Shown here piece by piece: positions 23,317-32,062 of a stretch of 37,649 bases of DNA (positions are counted from its first letter, which is position 1; each line of letters opens with the position of its first letter). The notes under the pieces were generated by a model. That model searched no databases. It saw only the letters and a program-made list of their open reading frames with translations, and had not been told where the DNA came from. The position numbers and the translations under genes are program-made. Source of the DNA: JAFTYR01 sp964571375 (GTDB lineage: Bacteria > Pseudomonadota > Gammaproteobacteria > Burkholderiales > Burkholderiaceae_F); NCBI GenBank assembly GCA_964571375.1, contig CAZNBL010000009.1:1-37649 (forward strand), in the 5' to 3' direction.

Positions 23317-25698
23317 TTACTTGTTTGCTTCGCGAGCAAGCTTTCTCCAGGTGTTGACGACTGTATCCGGGTTCAGAGAGATGGACTCGATACCTTCGTC
23401 CATGAGCCACTTGGCCAGATCCGGGTGGTCGGAAGGACCCTGACCGCAGATACCGACGTAAGCACCCTTGGCGCGGCAGGCGCGGATAGCCATGGAGAGA
23501 AGAACCTTCACAGCTTCGTTGCGTTCGTCGAAGAAGCGGGCGATCAGACCGGAGTCACGGTCGAGACCCAGTGTGAGCTGAGTCAAGTCGTTGGAACCGA
23601 TGGAGAAGCCGTCGAAGTATTCAAGGAACTTTTCAGCCAGAAGTGCGTTGCTCGGGATTTCGCACATCATGTTGAGGCGAAGACCGTTTTCACCGCGCTT
23701 GAGACCGTGTTCAGCGAGCTTTTCGTTGATTTCACGGGCTTCGTTGAGGGTACGGACAAACGGGATCATGATTTCGACGTTTGTCAGACCGATTGTGTCG
23801 CGAACCTTCTTCATGGCTTCGCATTCCATTGCGAAGCATTCCTTGAAGTCGTCGGCAACGTAGCGGGATGCGCCGCGGAAGCCGAGCATGGGGTTTTCTT
23901 CTTCCGGTTCGTAGATCTTGCCGCCGACGAGCTTACGGTATTCGTTGCTCTTGAAGTCGGACATACGGACGATGACCTTCTTCGGGTAGAAAGCGGCACC
24001 GATGGTGGCAACACCTTCGGCAAGCTTTTCTACGAAGAACTGACGCGGGCTTTCGTAACCGGCGGAAGCCTTTTCAACGATTTCCTTAACATCGGCCGGC
24101 AGGTTCGGGTAATCAAGACATGCCTTCGGGTGGATACCGATGTTGTTGTTGATGATGAATTCGAGACGGGCAAGACCGACACCCTTGTTCGGGATGGACT
24201 GGAACTCGAATGCGAGCTGCGGGTTGCCGACGTTCATCATGATCTTGACCGGGCATTCCGGCAGTTCACCCTGCTGAACCTGCTTGACTTCGAAGTTCAG
24301 AAGACCTTCGTAGATGTAGCCTGTGTCGCCTTCTGCGCAGGAAACGGTAACTTCCTGACCGTCCTTGAGGAGTTCGGTGGCGTTGCCGCAACCGACAACA
24401 GCAGCGATACCGAGTTCGCGGGCGATAATAGCAGCGTGGCAGGTACGGCCGCCGCGGTTAGTGACGATGGCGCTTGCCTTCTTCATAACCGGTTCCCAGT
24501 TCGGGTCGGTCATGTCGGTAACGAGGATGTCGCCTTCCTTAACGAGGTCCATGTTTTCCGGACCGTTAACGATGATGACACGGCCTGCACCGATCTTCTG
24601 GCCGATAGCACGGCCGGAAACGAGCACGTTGCCCTTTTCCTGCAGAACGAATTTTTCCTGAACAGTGCTGTCCTTCTGACGGCTCTTAACAGTTTCCGGA
24701 CGAGCCTGAAGGATGTAGAGCTTGCCGTCGACACCGTCCTTGCCCCATTCGATGTCCATCGGACGACCGTAGTGCTTTTCGATGATGGTGGCGTACTTGG
24801 CGAGTTCCATGACTTCTTCGTCAGTCAGAGCGAACTTCTGGCGTTCAGCTTCTTCAACGTCGACTGTCTTGACGGAACGGCCGCTGGCAGCAGCTGTGTC
24901 GAAGACCATCTTGATCTTCTTGGAGCCGAGAACCTTACGGATAACGGCAAAGTTGCCCTGCTCGAGCATGGGCTTATGAACGAAGTATTCGTCCGGGTTG
25001 ACAGCACCCTGAACCACGGTTTCACCGAGACCGTAGCTGGCTGTGATGAAGACGACCTGATCAAAGCCGCTTTCTGTATCCATGGTGAACATAACACCGG
25101 CGGCGCCGAGGTCGGAACGGACCATGCGCTGTACGCCTGCGGACAGAGCGACTACGGAGTGGTCAAAGCCCTTGTGGACGCGGTAGGAGATAGCACGGTC
25201 GTTGTAGAGGGAAGCAAACACTTCCTTCATGCGGGCAAAGACCTGATCGATACCCACAACGTTAAGGAAGGTTTCCTGCTGACCGGCAAAAGATGCGTCC
25301 GGCAAGTCTTCAGCTGTAGCAGAAGAGCGAACGGCAACGGAGATTTCTTCCTGACCGTCCTTGAGCCATTCGTAGTATTCACGAATTTCTTTTTCCAGCT
25401 GTGCCGGGAAGGGTGCCTGTTCGATCCATTCACGGATTTCAGCACCGGCTTTGGCAAGCTCCTTGACATCATCTACGTCAAGAGCCTTAAGACGTTCTTC
25501 GATGCGTTCTTTCAGACCGCCTTCGCTAAGGAAGACGCGGAATGCTTCGGCGGTTGTAGCGAAACCGTCAGGAACACGGATACCTGCCTGAGTCAGCTGA
25601 CTCAGCAGTTCGCCGAGAGAAGCGTTCTTACCGCCAACGGATTCGACATCCGTCATACGAAGTTGGCTGAAAGGAACGACGAAACGACCTTGTTGCAT
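23317..25698 (-). CDS. ppsA: Phosphoenolpyruvate synthase
   Basis: Makes PEP, AMP and phosphate from pyruvate and ATP, the entry to gluconeogenesis from three-carbon substrates. The 793-residue protein has the full three-part layout. The ATP-grasp domain contains SVGGKNASLGE near the start and AVRSSATAEDLPDASFAGQQ. The swivelling phosphohistidine domain carries the catalytic His in GRTCHAAIIARELG. The PEP-binding barrel contains GSNDLTQLTLG and the active-site cysteine in GICGQ. GAGG lies seven bases before the ATG at 25698. It is divergent from its regulator gene ppsR. Confidence 0.97.
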   Translation of the reverse strand: MQQGRFVVPFSQLRMTDVESVGGKNASLGELLSQLTQAGIRVPDGFATTAEAFRVFLSEGGLKERIEERLKALDVDDVKELAKAGAEIREWIEQAPFPAQLEKEIREYYEWLKDGQEEISVAVRSSATAEDLPDASFAGQQETFLNVVGIDQVFARMKEVFASLYNDRAISYRVHKGFDHSVVALSAGVQRMVRSDLGAAGVMFTMDTESGFDQVVFITASYGLGETVVQGAVNPDEYFVHKPMLEQGNFAVIRKVLGSKKIKMVFDTAAASGRSVKTVDVEEAERQKFALTDEEVMELAKYATIIEKHYGRPMDIEWGKDGVDGKLYILQARPETVKSRQKDSTVQEKFVLQEKGNVLVSGRAIGQKIGAGRVIIVNGPENMDLVKEGDILVTDMTDPNWEPVMKKASAIVTNRGGRTCHAAIIARELGIAAVVGCGNATELLKDGQEVTVSCAEGDTGYIYEGLLNFEVKQVQQGELPECPVKIMMNVGNPQLAFEFQSIPNKGVGLARLEFIINNNIGIHPKACLDYPNLPADVKEIVEKASAGYESPRQFFVEKLAEGVATIGAAFYPKKVIVRMSDFKSNEYRKLVGGKIYEPEEENPMLGFRGASRYVADDFKECFAMECEAMKKVRDTIGLTNVEIMIPFVRTLNEAREINEKLAEHGLKRGENGLRLNMMCEIPSNALLAEKFLEYFDGFSIGSNDLTQLTLGLDRDSGLIARFFDERNEAVKVLLSMAIRACRAKGAYVGICGQGPSDHPDLAKWLMDEGIESISLNPDTVVNTWRKLAREANK

Positions 25699-25734
25699 TT
25701 GCAGACCTCGAAATGGGAGTAAAAAATTTGCTAG

Positions 25735-25765
25735 ATTTTAGCCTGTTATAGGTATGATCTGTCAA
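25735..25765 (-). promoter_or_regulatory. Candidate ppsA promoter
   Basis: In the 93-bp ppsA-ppsR spacer the minus strand has a perfect -35 TTGACA (25765-25760) and a -10 TAAAAT (25740-25735). The spacing is 19 bp, slightly long. A plus-strand TATGAT (25753-25758) overlaps it and may serve ppsR. Confidence 0.5.
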
Positions 25766-25791
25766 AAAACTGATAATAGCCAGAGGAAAAT

Positions 25792-26655
25792 ATGTCAGAA
25801 GAATTAAATAACGCCTCAAAATCCAACGTTCGTACCGTCTTTTTCGTCTCCGACGCGACTGCGATCACCGCTGAGACGCTCGCTAATTCCGTATTAGCCC
25901 AGTTTCACGGTCTTCAGTATGTCCGCTGGCGTATGCCGTTTATCAACACCATCGAAAAAGCCCGCGAAGCTGCGTTGAAGATCAATGAAGTCGGCGAGGA
26001 ATCCGGACAGCGTCCCATCGTCTTTTCCACCCTGGTGGCTGGTTCGCTGGCATCGACCTTCAACGAATACTGCAATGCGTTCGTCATCGAACTGTTCCGT
26101 TCCTTCGTCGGTCCGCTCGAGCGCGAACTCGGTATTCCGAGCGATCACTCCGTCGGTAAGTCCCATGAAATCGGCGACCAGGAACGCTATAACAAGCGAA
26201 TCGAAGCCATCAACTACACGCTTTCTCACGACGACGGCCAGACAAACGAAGGTCTTAAGGAAGCTGATGTGATTTTGGTAGGGGTTTCCCGTAGCGGCAA
26301 GACTCCGACATCCCTTTATCTTGCGATGCAGTACGGCATTAAGGCCGCCAACTATCCGCTTATCCCCGAAGACTTCGACCGCGGCGAGCTGCCGCCCGCT
26401 CTCGAAGACTGCCGCGAAAAGATTTTCGGTCTGTCGATTTCTCCGGAACGCCTCTCGCAGATCCGAAGCGAACGCCGTCCGAACTCCCGCTACGCTTCGA
26501 TCGAAAACTGCCGCTATGAAGTTCACGAAGCTCAGAAGATGATGGAAATGGAAGGTATTTCCTGGCTGTCTTCCACTTCGAAGTCGATCGAAGAAATTTC
26601 TGCCACGATCCTGCAGGAATTGAAGATCAACGTCGACGCAGCGATGGGCATGTAA
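25792..26655 (+). CDS. ppsR: PEP synthase regulatory protein (kinase/pyrophosphorylase)
   Basis: A bifunctional enzyme that inactivates PEP synthase by ADP-dependent threonine phosphorylation and reactivates it by phosphate-dependent dephosphorylation. The 287-residue protein is of the PSRP/DUF299 family: VFFVSDATAITAETLANSVL near the start, the P-loop GVSRSGKT at residues 164-171, and SLYLAMQYGIKAANYPLIPE after it. AGAGG lies five bases before the ATG. The divergent placement next to ppsA strongly supports PEP synthase rather than PPDK as its target. Confidence 0.95.
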   Translation: MSEELNNASKSNVRTVFFVSDATAITAETLANSVLAQFHGLQYVRWRMPFINTIEKAREAALKINEVGEESGQRPIVFSTLVAGSLASTFNEYCNAFVIELFRSFVGPLERELGIPSDHSVGKSHEIGDQERYNKRIEAINYTLSHDDGQTNEGLKEADVILVGVSRSGKTPTSLYLAMQYGIKAANYPLIPEDFDRGELPPALEDCREKIFGLSISPERLSQIRSERRPNSRYASIENCRYEVHEAQKMMEMEGISWLSSTSKSIEEISATILQELKINVDAAMGM

Positions 26656-26677
26656 TCGAAAAATCTTTTTCGAAACG

Positions 26678-26730
26678 CAAAAGACGCAGAAGCCGAAAAA
26701 TAATCGGTACTGCGTCTTTTGTTGCTTTTA
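26678..26730 (+). terminator. Terminator of ppsR
   Basis: CAAAAGACGCAG (26678-26689) pairs perfectly with CTGCGTCTTTTG (26710-26721) over 12 bp, and TTGCTTTTA follows. Another inverted repeat (TCGAAAAA-tc-TTTTTCGA, 26656-26673) directly follows the stop codon. Confidence 0.8.
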
Positions 26731-26814
26731 GGGTACAAAACCCTTAACTTGTTTCAGTGATACCTGCATCGACTGTCTTCCGATCGGTTAACTCCGATTG
26801 CAGAACGCTCAAAG

Positions 26815-26846
26815 AAAAAAAATCGTCCGGTTTTTACTCCGGACGA
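26815..26846 (-). terminator. Rho-independent terminator of the lpxB-rnhB-methylase unit
   Basis: On the minus strand TCGTCCGG and CCGGACGA (8 bp, 8-nt loop) are followed by eight T residues at 26822-26815. It lies 20 bases after the methyltransferase stop. Confidence 0.9.
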
Positions 26847-26865
26847 CCTTTGATTTTTACTTCGA

Positions 26866-27657
26866 TCAGCTAAGACGTCTTCTTCTTTGCTCAAAGAGGC
26901 AGACGGTTGCCGCCATCGCTACGTTGAGCGACTCGACCGAGGGTTCGATCGGAATCAGAAGAATCTTATCGGCAAGCGACAAAGCCTTTTCGCTCACGCC
27001 CAGACCTTCGCTTCCGAACACCCAAAGCGTAGCCTTATCGCCCCAGGCTTCTTTGTAGACATCTTCGCCGCCTCTGGCGTCTGCAACGAGCACTTCGCCT
27101 CCGGTGGCCTCAATCGCTTCTTCAAGCGTACAGGAGCAGCGGATCTGAACCGCAAAATGCGCGCCCATACCCGCTCTCAGCGCCTTCGGCGACCAGAGCC
27201 AGGCGGACTGCGGGCTTGCGAAAATCGTCTTCACGCCGCTTGCGGCTGCGGCCCGGATAATCGTGCCGACGTTGCCCGGGTCCTGAACGCCGTCCAGGAA
27301 CAATGCGTCTTCGCCTCTGCGGATTTCACCGTCTTCGGGAAGGCTCATGAGGCACATGATGCCCACACTGGTATCGACCGGACACACGGTGTTGAAAAGA
27401 TGCGCCGGCAGCTCAACGACTAAGAGTCCTGCGGCTTCGATTTTCGGCATGAGTTCTGCGACTTCGCCCTCGGATTCGGCGCCGCTTCTCAAAATCACTT
27501 TACGAATCAATTCGGGGCGCTTCAAAGCCTCCTGCATCAGATGAATGCCTTCGGCAATCGTCATACCGGCCTTGCGGCAGTGACGGGCCGAACGGAGCAT
27601 CTGACGCATGTCTTTGACGAGCGGATTCGCTTCCGAAGTAATGAGTTGTCTGGCCAT
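26866..27657 (-). CDS. TrmH/SpoU family RNA 2'-O-methyltransferase
   Basis: A SPOUT-class, SAM-dependent methyltransferase of 263 residues acting on rRNA or tRNA ribose. The N-terminal part looks like the SpoU substrate-binding domain (ITSEANPLVKDMRQM). The knotted catalytic domain shows the three family motifs: DGVQDPGNVGTIIRAA, VFGSEGLGVS and IPIEPSVESLNVAMAA. The exact target (RlmB-like or another 23S site) cannot be told by eye. Its ATG overlaps the rnhB stop by one base, indicating translational coupling at the end of the lpx unit. Confidence 0.9.
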   Translation of the reverse strand: MARQLITSEANPLVKDMRQMLRSARHCRKAGMTIAEGIHLMQEALKRPELIRKVILRSGAESEGEVAELMPKIEAAGLLVVELPAHLFNTVCPVDTSVGIMCLMSLPEDGEIRRGEDALFLDGVQDPGNVGTIIRAAAASGVKTIFASPQSAWLWSPKALRAGMGAHFAVQIRCSCTLEEAIEATGGEVLVADARGGEDVYKEAWGDKATLWVFGSEGLGVSEKALSLADKILLIPIEPSVESLNVAMAATVCLFEQRRRRLS

Positions 27658-28292
27658 TACGAATTCTTCCTTTTTGCGCGGTCGGCTTTTCTCTCAAAAC
27701 GCTTGGCGACTTTCGCGACCGGAGCAAAAGTCATACGGTGCGCCTGACAGGGACCGTATTTGTCGAGTGCTTTCATGTGCTCGGCGGTGCAGTAACCGCT
27801 GTGATGCTCAAATCCGTATTCGGGGTGCATCTGACCCAGAATCGTCATCAGTGCATCTCGGTAGGTCTTTGCAAGAATGGAAGCCGCAGAGATCTCGGGC
27901 ACCTTGTCGTCGCCGCCCACAATCGCTTCGCATCGGTACGGCATCTGCGGAATGCGGTTGCCGTCGATCAAAACCATGTCGGGGCGGATTTTAAGACCCT
28001 CGACCGCACGCTTCATGGTCTGCATGGTTGCCTGCAGGATGTTGATACGGTCGATTTCTTCGACACTGCCCTCGGCGATATACCAGGCAAGCGCGTGTTC
28101 GCGGATCTCGGCGGCAAGCGCCTCTCTTTTTTTCGGGGAGAGCTTCTTCGAGTCTCTCAAACCCTCGATCGGATGAGCCGGGTCGAGAATGACGGCCGCG
28201 GCCACCACGGGACCGGCGAGCGGGCCTCTGCCCGCTTCGTCCACACCGCAGACGAGTTCGCCCTCGATGTCATCAAACAGATAATCGCTCAT
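27657..28292 (-). CDS. rnhB: Ribonuclease HII
   Basis: Cleaves RNA in RNA-DNA hybrids and removes single ribonucleotides misincorporated in DNA. The 211-residue protein has the GVDEAGRGPLAGPVVAA motif with Asp18 and Glu19, a further acidic residue in VLIDGN (near 109), and the AASILAKTYRD motif. It starts three bases after the lpxB stop and overlaps the following methyltransferase gene by one base, within the common lpxA-lpxB-rnhB order. Confidence 0.96.
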   Translation of the reverse strand: MSDYLFDDIEGELVCGVDEAGRGPLAGPVVAAAVILDPAHPIEGLRDSKKLSPKKREALAAEIREHALAWYIAEGSVEEIDRINILQATMQTMKRAVEGLKIRPDMVLIDGNRIPQMPYRCEAIVGGDDKVPEISAASILAKTYRDALMTILGQMHPEYGFEHHSGYCTAEHMKALDKYGPCQAHRMTFAPVAKVAKRFERKADRAKRKNS

Positions 28293-28295
28293 GCT

Positions 28296-29444
28296 TTACT
28301 TCTTCTTGGCGGCAAGCACACCCTGAATGGCTTCGGCAGCCAGCTCTCCGGTATTGCGAAGCAGCGACTCGTGCATTTCGGTAAAGATCGGCTCGAGGTA
28401 TTCGCGTCTTGCGGGTTCCAGAGCGTAGAGCACCTGGCTTGCGAGAATCTCGGGCGTGCAGAACATCTGCACGCATTCCGGCACCAGAGACTTCTGAGCG
28501 AGGATGTTCGGCAGGCTGATCCACTTTGTCGTGCCCTTGGAGAGAATCATCATGGCGGAAACGGCAGGCATTGCGTAACCCACGACGAGCGGCTTCTTAA
28601 AGAGTGCGGCTTCGAGTGTGGCGGTACCGCTTGCCACAAGGACGGCGTCGGCGGCTTCAAGCGCAAGGTGCGAGCCGCCGTCGGTAAGAATAGAAGCTTC
28701 CTTGACGGCCGGGAACTTGTTGAGCAGCAGCTCGATTTCGCGGCGTCTTGCGCCTTCTGCGGCCGGGATCACAAAGATCGCATTCGGCTCGGACTTCAGA
28801 ATCAATTCGCAGGCACCGAAGAATCTCGGACCGCACCAGGTGATTTCGTCGCGGCGGCTGCCCGGAAGCACGGCGATCACCGGACCGTTGTCGTCGATAT
28901 CGAGCTTGTCGCGGGCAGCAGCAGTGTCCGGCACCATCGGAATCACGCTTGCGAGCGGGTGACCGATGTACGTAGCCGGAATATCGGCCTTGCGGAAAAG
29001 TTCTTCTTCAAACGGGAAGACGAGCAGCAGATGGTCGACGGAGCGGCGGATCTGATGAACTCGGTTTGCTCTCCAGGCCCAAATTGCGGGCGCCACCATA
29101 TGAATCGTCGGTACGCCGCCGTTTCTGAGCTTCTCTTCGATCGAAAGGTTGAAGTCCGGGGCATCCACACCGATGTAAGCCGCCGGGCGCTCGATAAAGG
29201 TGCGGCGCGTGACGTCGGAGCGGATCTTGAGAATCTTCGGCAGATGGCGCACGACTTCGAGGTAGCCGCGAACCGACAATTCGGAAGACGAGTACCAGGG
29301 GTTGAGTCCTGCCTGCACCATACGTTCACCGCCGACCCCGAGCATTGCAGCTTCGGGGAAAGCTTCTTTGAGATTGGGCAATACCAATGAGGCCAGATAA
29401 TCGCCGCTGTTTTCACCGGCTGTCCAGACAAAGCTGCTGTTCAT
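28296..29444 (-). CDS. lpxB: Lipid-A-disaccharide synthase
   Basis: Joins UDP-2,3-diacylglucosamine and lipid X to make the lipid A disaccharide at the inner-membrane face. The 382-residue glycosyltransferase (GT19) starts MNSSFVWTAGENSGDYLAS, the family's N-terminus. It has GVGGERM, FNLSIEEKLR, the HMVAPAIWAWR stretch and VLPGSRRDEI. The frame is open to 29528, but homology begins at the ATG at 29444; the upstream GAG is a weak ribosome-binding site. A strong terminator separates it from lpxA, so it probably has its own promoter. Confidence 0.96.
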   Translation of the reverse strand: MNSSFVWTAGENSGDYLASLVLPNLKEAFPEAAMLGVGGERMVQAGLNPWYSSSELSVRGYLEVVRHLPKILKIRSDVTRRTFIERPAAYIGVDAPDFNLSIEEKLRNGGVPTIHMVAPAIWAWRANRVHQIRRSVDHLLLVFPFEEELFRKADIPATYIGHPLASVIPMVPDTAAARDKLDIDDNGPVIAVLPGSRRDEITWCGPRFFGACELILKSEPNAIFVIPAAEGARRREIELLLNKFPAVKEASILTDGGSHLALEAADAVLVASGTATLEAALFKKPLVVGYAMPAVSAMMILSKGTTKWISLPNILAQKSLVPECVQMFCTPEILASQVLYALEPARREYLEPIFTEMHESLLRNTGELAAEAIQGVLAAKKK

Positions 29445-29563
29445 ATTTGCTCGGCGCAGTCCCCTGCACCGCTCCCTAAAGATGTTCTTCGTTAAAAATT
29501 CCGGCGTATGAGCGCTCAACTCAAACACTCAGGCGCCGGGGCTTTAAACCGATAGCTTATAAC

Positions 29564-29616
29564 AAAAAAATAAACGCGCCGAGTCTTCCCGAAAAAGGAA
29601 GTGCTTCGACGCGTTT
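29564..29616 (-). terminator. Strong terminator between lpxA and lpxB
   Basis: On the minus strand AAACGCGTCGA pairs with the arm ending TCGGCGCGTTT, with an upper stem around a TTTTTC loop, and TATTTTTTTG follows. It lies 15 bases after the lpxA stop. It would end transcription of the dxr-to-lpxA series before lpxB. Confidence 0.85.
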
Positions 29617-29630
29617 GCGGGGCTTTTCTC

Positions 29631-30425
29631 TTAGCGGGTGATGCCGCGCTGAGAAGCCTTCATAAAGTCGGCCATGAGGCGTGCGCAGACCTTGGCGGAT
29701 TCGTCGCTCATACCGGCAATCTTTTCTTCGATGGCGGCAAGAGCTTCTTCAACACCGAGACCTTCGCGGAAGACGATCTTGTAGACGTCGCGCACGGCAC
29801 GCATGGCGTCGCGTGTATAGCCGTGACGCTTCATGCCTTCGAGGTTAAGACCGATGGAAGCAGCCGGATTGCCGCTTGCCATGGTGTAGGGCATGACATC
29901 CTGTCGCAGCATTGCGCCGCCGGCGATCATGGCACCCTTGCCGATGCGGACAAACTGGTGAACACCGGACTGACCGCCGATCACGACGTCGTCGGCGACG
30001 TGAGAGTGGCCGGCAAGACCGACGTTGTTGGCCATGATGGTGCCGTTGCCCACACGGCAGTCGTGTGCGACGTGGACATTGGCCATCAGGAGATTGTCGT
30101 TACCGATCACGGTAATGGATTCGTCCTGAACGGTACCCGTAGAAATCGTGCAGTTTTCACGGATCACGTTGTTGTTGCCGATCACCAGACGTGTCGGCTC
30201 GCCCGCATACTTCTTGTCCTGCGGTTCGATACCGACGCAGGCGCCGGCGTAAATCTTGTTGTTTTCACCGATTTCAGTAATACCGGTGATCACGGCGTGG
30301 CTCTGAATCCAGCAGCCTGCACCGATTTTCACATCGGGACCGATCGTGCAGAACGGACCGACATAAACGTCGTCGGCAAGCACTGCTTTCGGGTCGACGA
30401 TAGAAGAAGGATGAACGTTAGCCAT
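29631..30425 (-). CDS. lpxA: UDP-N-acetylglucosamine O-acyltransferase
   Basis: Transfers a 3-hydroxyacyl chain from ACP to UDP-GlcNAc, the first step of lipid A synthesis. The 264-residue protein is a left-handed beta-helix with hexapeptide repeats from the N-terminus to about residue 185. The catalytic histidine is His121 in NVHVAHDC, and a helical C-terminal tail follows. GGAG lies seven bases before the ATG at 30425. It follows fabZ by 15 bp, in the usual lpxD-fabZ-lpxA order. Confidence 0.97.
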   Translation of the reverse strand: MANVHPSSIVDPKAVLADDVYVGPFCTIGPDVKIGAGCWIQSHAVITGITEIGENNKIYAGACVGIEPQDKKYAGEPTRLVIGNNNVIRENCTISTGTVQDESITVIGNDNLLMANVHVAHDCRVGNGTIMANNVGLAGHSHVADDVVIGGQSGVHQFVRIGKGAMIAGGAMLRQDVMPYTMASGNPAASIGLNLEGMKRHGYTRDAMRAVRDVYKIVFREGLGVEEALAAIEEKIAGMSDESAKVCARLMADFMKASQRGITR

Positions 30426-30440
30426 CAGGGTCTCCGAAAA

Positions 30441-30878
30441 TTATTTGTCGCGGTAAGAGCACATGAGGTCGGCTGTGGCGGCAATCTTGCCGTCGACAGT
30501 GGCGTCGCAGTGCATCTTGATCATGCCGGCTCTTTCACGCAGGAATGTACATTCAAAGCGGAGCTGATCGCCCGGAATCACGACGCGCTTGAAGCGGGCG
30601 TTGTCGATTGCAGCAAAGTAGAAGAGCTTGTTGGGGTCTCTTTCACCGCCCATACGTGCAAATGCAAGCATGGCGCAGGCCTGAGCCATCGCTTCGATGA
30701 TGAGAACACCCGGCATCACGGGGCAGCCCGGGAAGTGACCGGTGAACTGCGGTTCGTTAACCGTGACGTTCTTGATCGCTACGAGCTTGTCTTCGGCGTT
30801 CGTTTCGAGAACGCGGTCGATCAGAAGGAACGGGTAGCGGTGAGGCAGAAGCCTCATGATGTCATTGATATCTTGCAT
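30441..30878 (-). CDS. fabZ: 3-hydroxyacyl-ACP dehydratase FabZ
   Basis: Dehydrates 3-hydroxyacyl-ACP in fatty-acid elongation and competes with LpxA for the same substrate. The 145-residue hot-dog-fold protein has the catalytic His48 in FTGHFPGCPVMPGV and Glu62 in IIEAMAQA. It lies between lpxD (6 bp upstream) and lpxA (15 bp downstream), which helps to balance phospholipid and lipid A synthesis. Confidence 0.97.
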   Translation of the reverse strand: MQDINDIMRLLPHRYPFLLIDRVLETNAEDKLVAIKNVTVNEPQFTGHFPGCPVMPGVLIIEAMAQACAMLAFARMGGERDPNKLFYFAAIDNARFKRVVIPGDQLRFECTFLRERAGMIKMHCDATVDGKIAATADLMCSYRDK

Positions 30879-30884
30879 GATGGG

Positions 30885-31976
30885 TTAACCCTCTTGGTTC
30901 TGTTTGGAAATCTGAGACTCGATGCGCTTCAACTGACGGCGCATATCCGGAAGTCTCTTAAGTACAGACAGAATATTAAAGAATTCCTTATGGGGCATAG
31001 CAGGCATGTAACCTGCGTAATAACCCGCCTTTTCGATCGTGGACGGTACACCTGCACCGCCGCCGATGATGGTGCCTGCGGGGATCGAGAGGTGGCCTGC
31101 GAAGCCTGCGCCGCCGCCGATCATGCAGTTGTCGCCGATGTTGGTGGAGCCGGCAAGACCCGAGCGGCCGGAAATCACGCAGTTATTGCCGATCTGGCAG
31201 TTGTGGCCGATCATGACGAGGTCGTCGATCTTGGTGCCGTTGCCGATCTTGGTGTTCTGCAGAGCACCGCGGTCGATACAGGTGTTGGCACCGATTTCGA
31301 CGTCGTCGCCGATTTCAACGGAACCGACCTGCGGAATCTTGACATAAACGTTGTCGAGCGGAGCAAAGCCGAAACCGTCGGCACCGATCACGCAGCCGGC
31401 GTGCAGCGTGCAGCGGCTGCCGATTTTGACGCCGTAGTAGACGTTGACGTTCGGGTAGATATGGCAGTCTTCGCCGATTGTGACACCTTCGGCAATGCAG
31501 CTGTTGGCACCGATTCGGGTGCGGGCGCCGATCTTGGCGCCGGAACGGATCACGGCACCGCTTTCAATAACGCAGGTGGGATCGACCACGGCACCGTCTT
31601 CGATCACGGCTGTCGGAGCGACTTCGGGGCCCTTTTCAGCGAGCGGATAAAGAACCTGCAGAGCGAGCGCAAACCAGGCGTACGGGTTACGGCAGAGTAC
31701 GAGCACGCGGCCCGGTTCCTCTTCGCCCCACATAGCGGTCTTATCGGCTTCGGTAATCACGAGAGCGCTGGCCTTGCAGGCCTTGGCGGCATCGCGGTAC
31801 TTCGGGTTGGCCAAGAAAGCCACATCGCCTTCGCTGCCGTATTCGAGCGGAGCAATTGCCTTGATGGTGACATTTTCACCGCCGGCGCTGATAGCCGACT
31901 GCAGGCGGTCGCCGCTTAACTTGAAGATCTTGTCGCAGAGCTCGGTAAGGCTCATCGGTGCGGACGGAACGATCAT
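30885..31976 (-). CDS. lpxD: UDP-3-O-(3-hydroxyacyl)glucosamine N-acyltransferase
   Basis: Adds the second 3-hydroxyacyl chain in lipid A synthesis. The 363-residue protein has the LpxD N-terminal nucleotide-binding domain (about residues 20-90, with NPKYRDAAKA), then many hexapeptide repeats forming a beta-helix. The catalytic His lies in MIGHNCQIGNN, and a C-terminal helix ends the protein. The frame is open to 32051, but AGGA eight bases before the ATG at 31976 fits the start; an ATG seven codons later is also possible. It follows skp by about 86 bp. Confidence 0.96.
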   Translation of the reverse strand: MIVPSAPMSLTELCDKIFKLSGDRLQSAISAGGENVTIKAIAPLEYGSEGDVAFLANPKYRDAAKACKASALVITEADKTAMWGEEEPGRVLVLCRNPYAWFALALQVLYPLAEKGPEVAPTAVIEDGAVVDPTCVIESGAVIRSGAKIGARTRIGANSCIAEGVTIGEDCHIYPNVNVYYGVKIGSRCTLHAGCVIGADGFGFAPLDNVYVKIPQVGSVEIGDDVEIGANTCIDRGALQNTKIGNGTKIDDLVMIGHNCQIGNNCVISGRSGLAGSTNIGDNCMIGGGAGFAGHLSIPAGTIIGGGAGVPSTIEKAGYYAGYMPAMPHKEFFNILSVLKRLPDMRRQLKRIESQISKQNQEG

Positions 31977-32062
31977 GGGAGGTTCCTTTTGAATGTTTTT
32001 TCGATTTCGATAAAAGCGCAACAAGCAGACCGAGGTCTGCTTGTGTTGCATTGGAAGGAAGA

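Noticed and set aside
23425..25722. A 765-codon open frame on the plus strand opposite ppsA, with similar long frames opposite guaA, guaB, lpxB and lpxA/fabZ/lpxD
   Set aside because: These mirror genes with complete catalytic motifs on the minus strand. The genes rarely use TTA, CTA or TCA codons, so one antisense frame lacks stops. The translated products show no recognisable domains.
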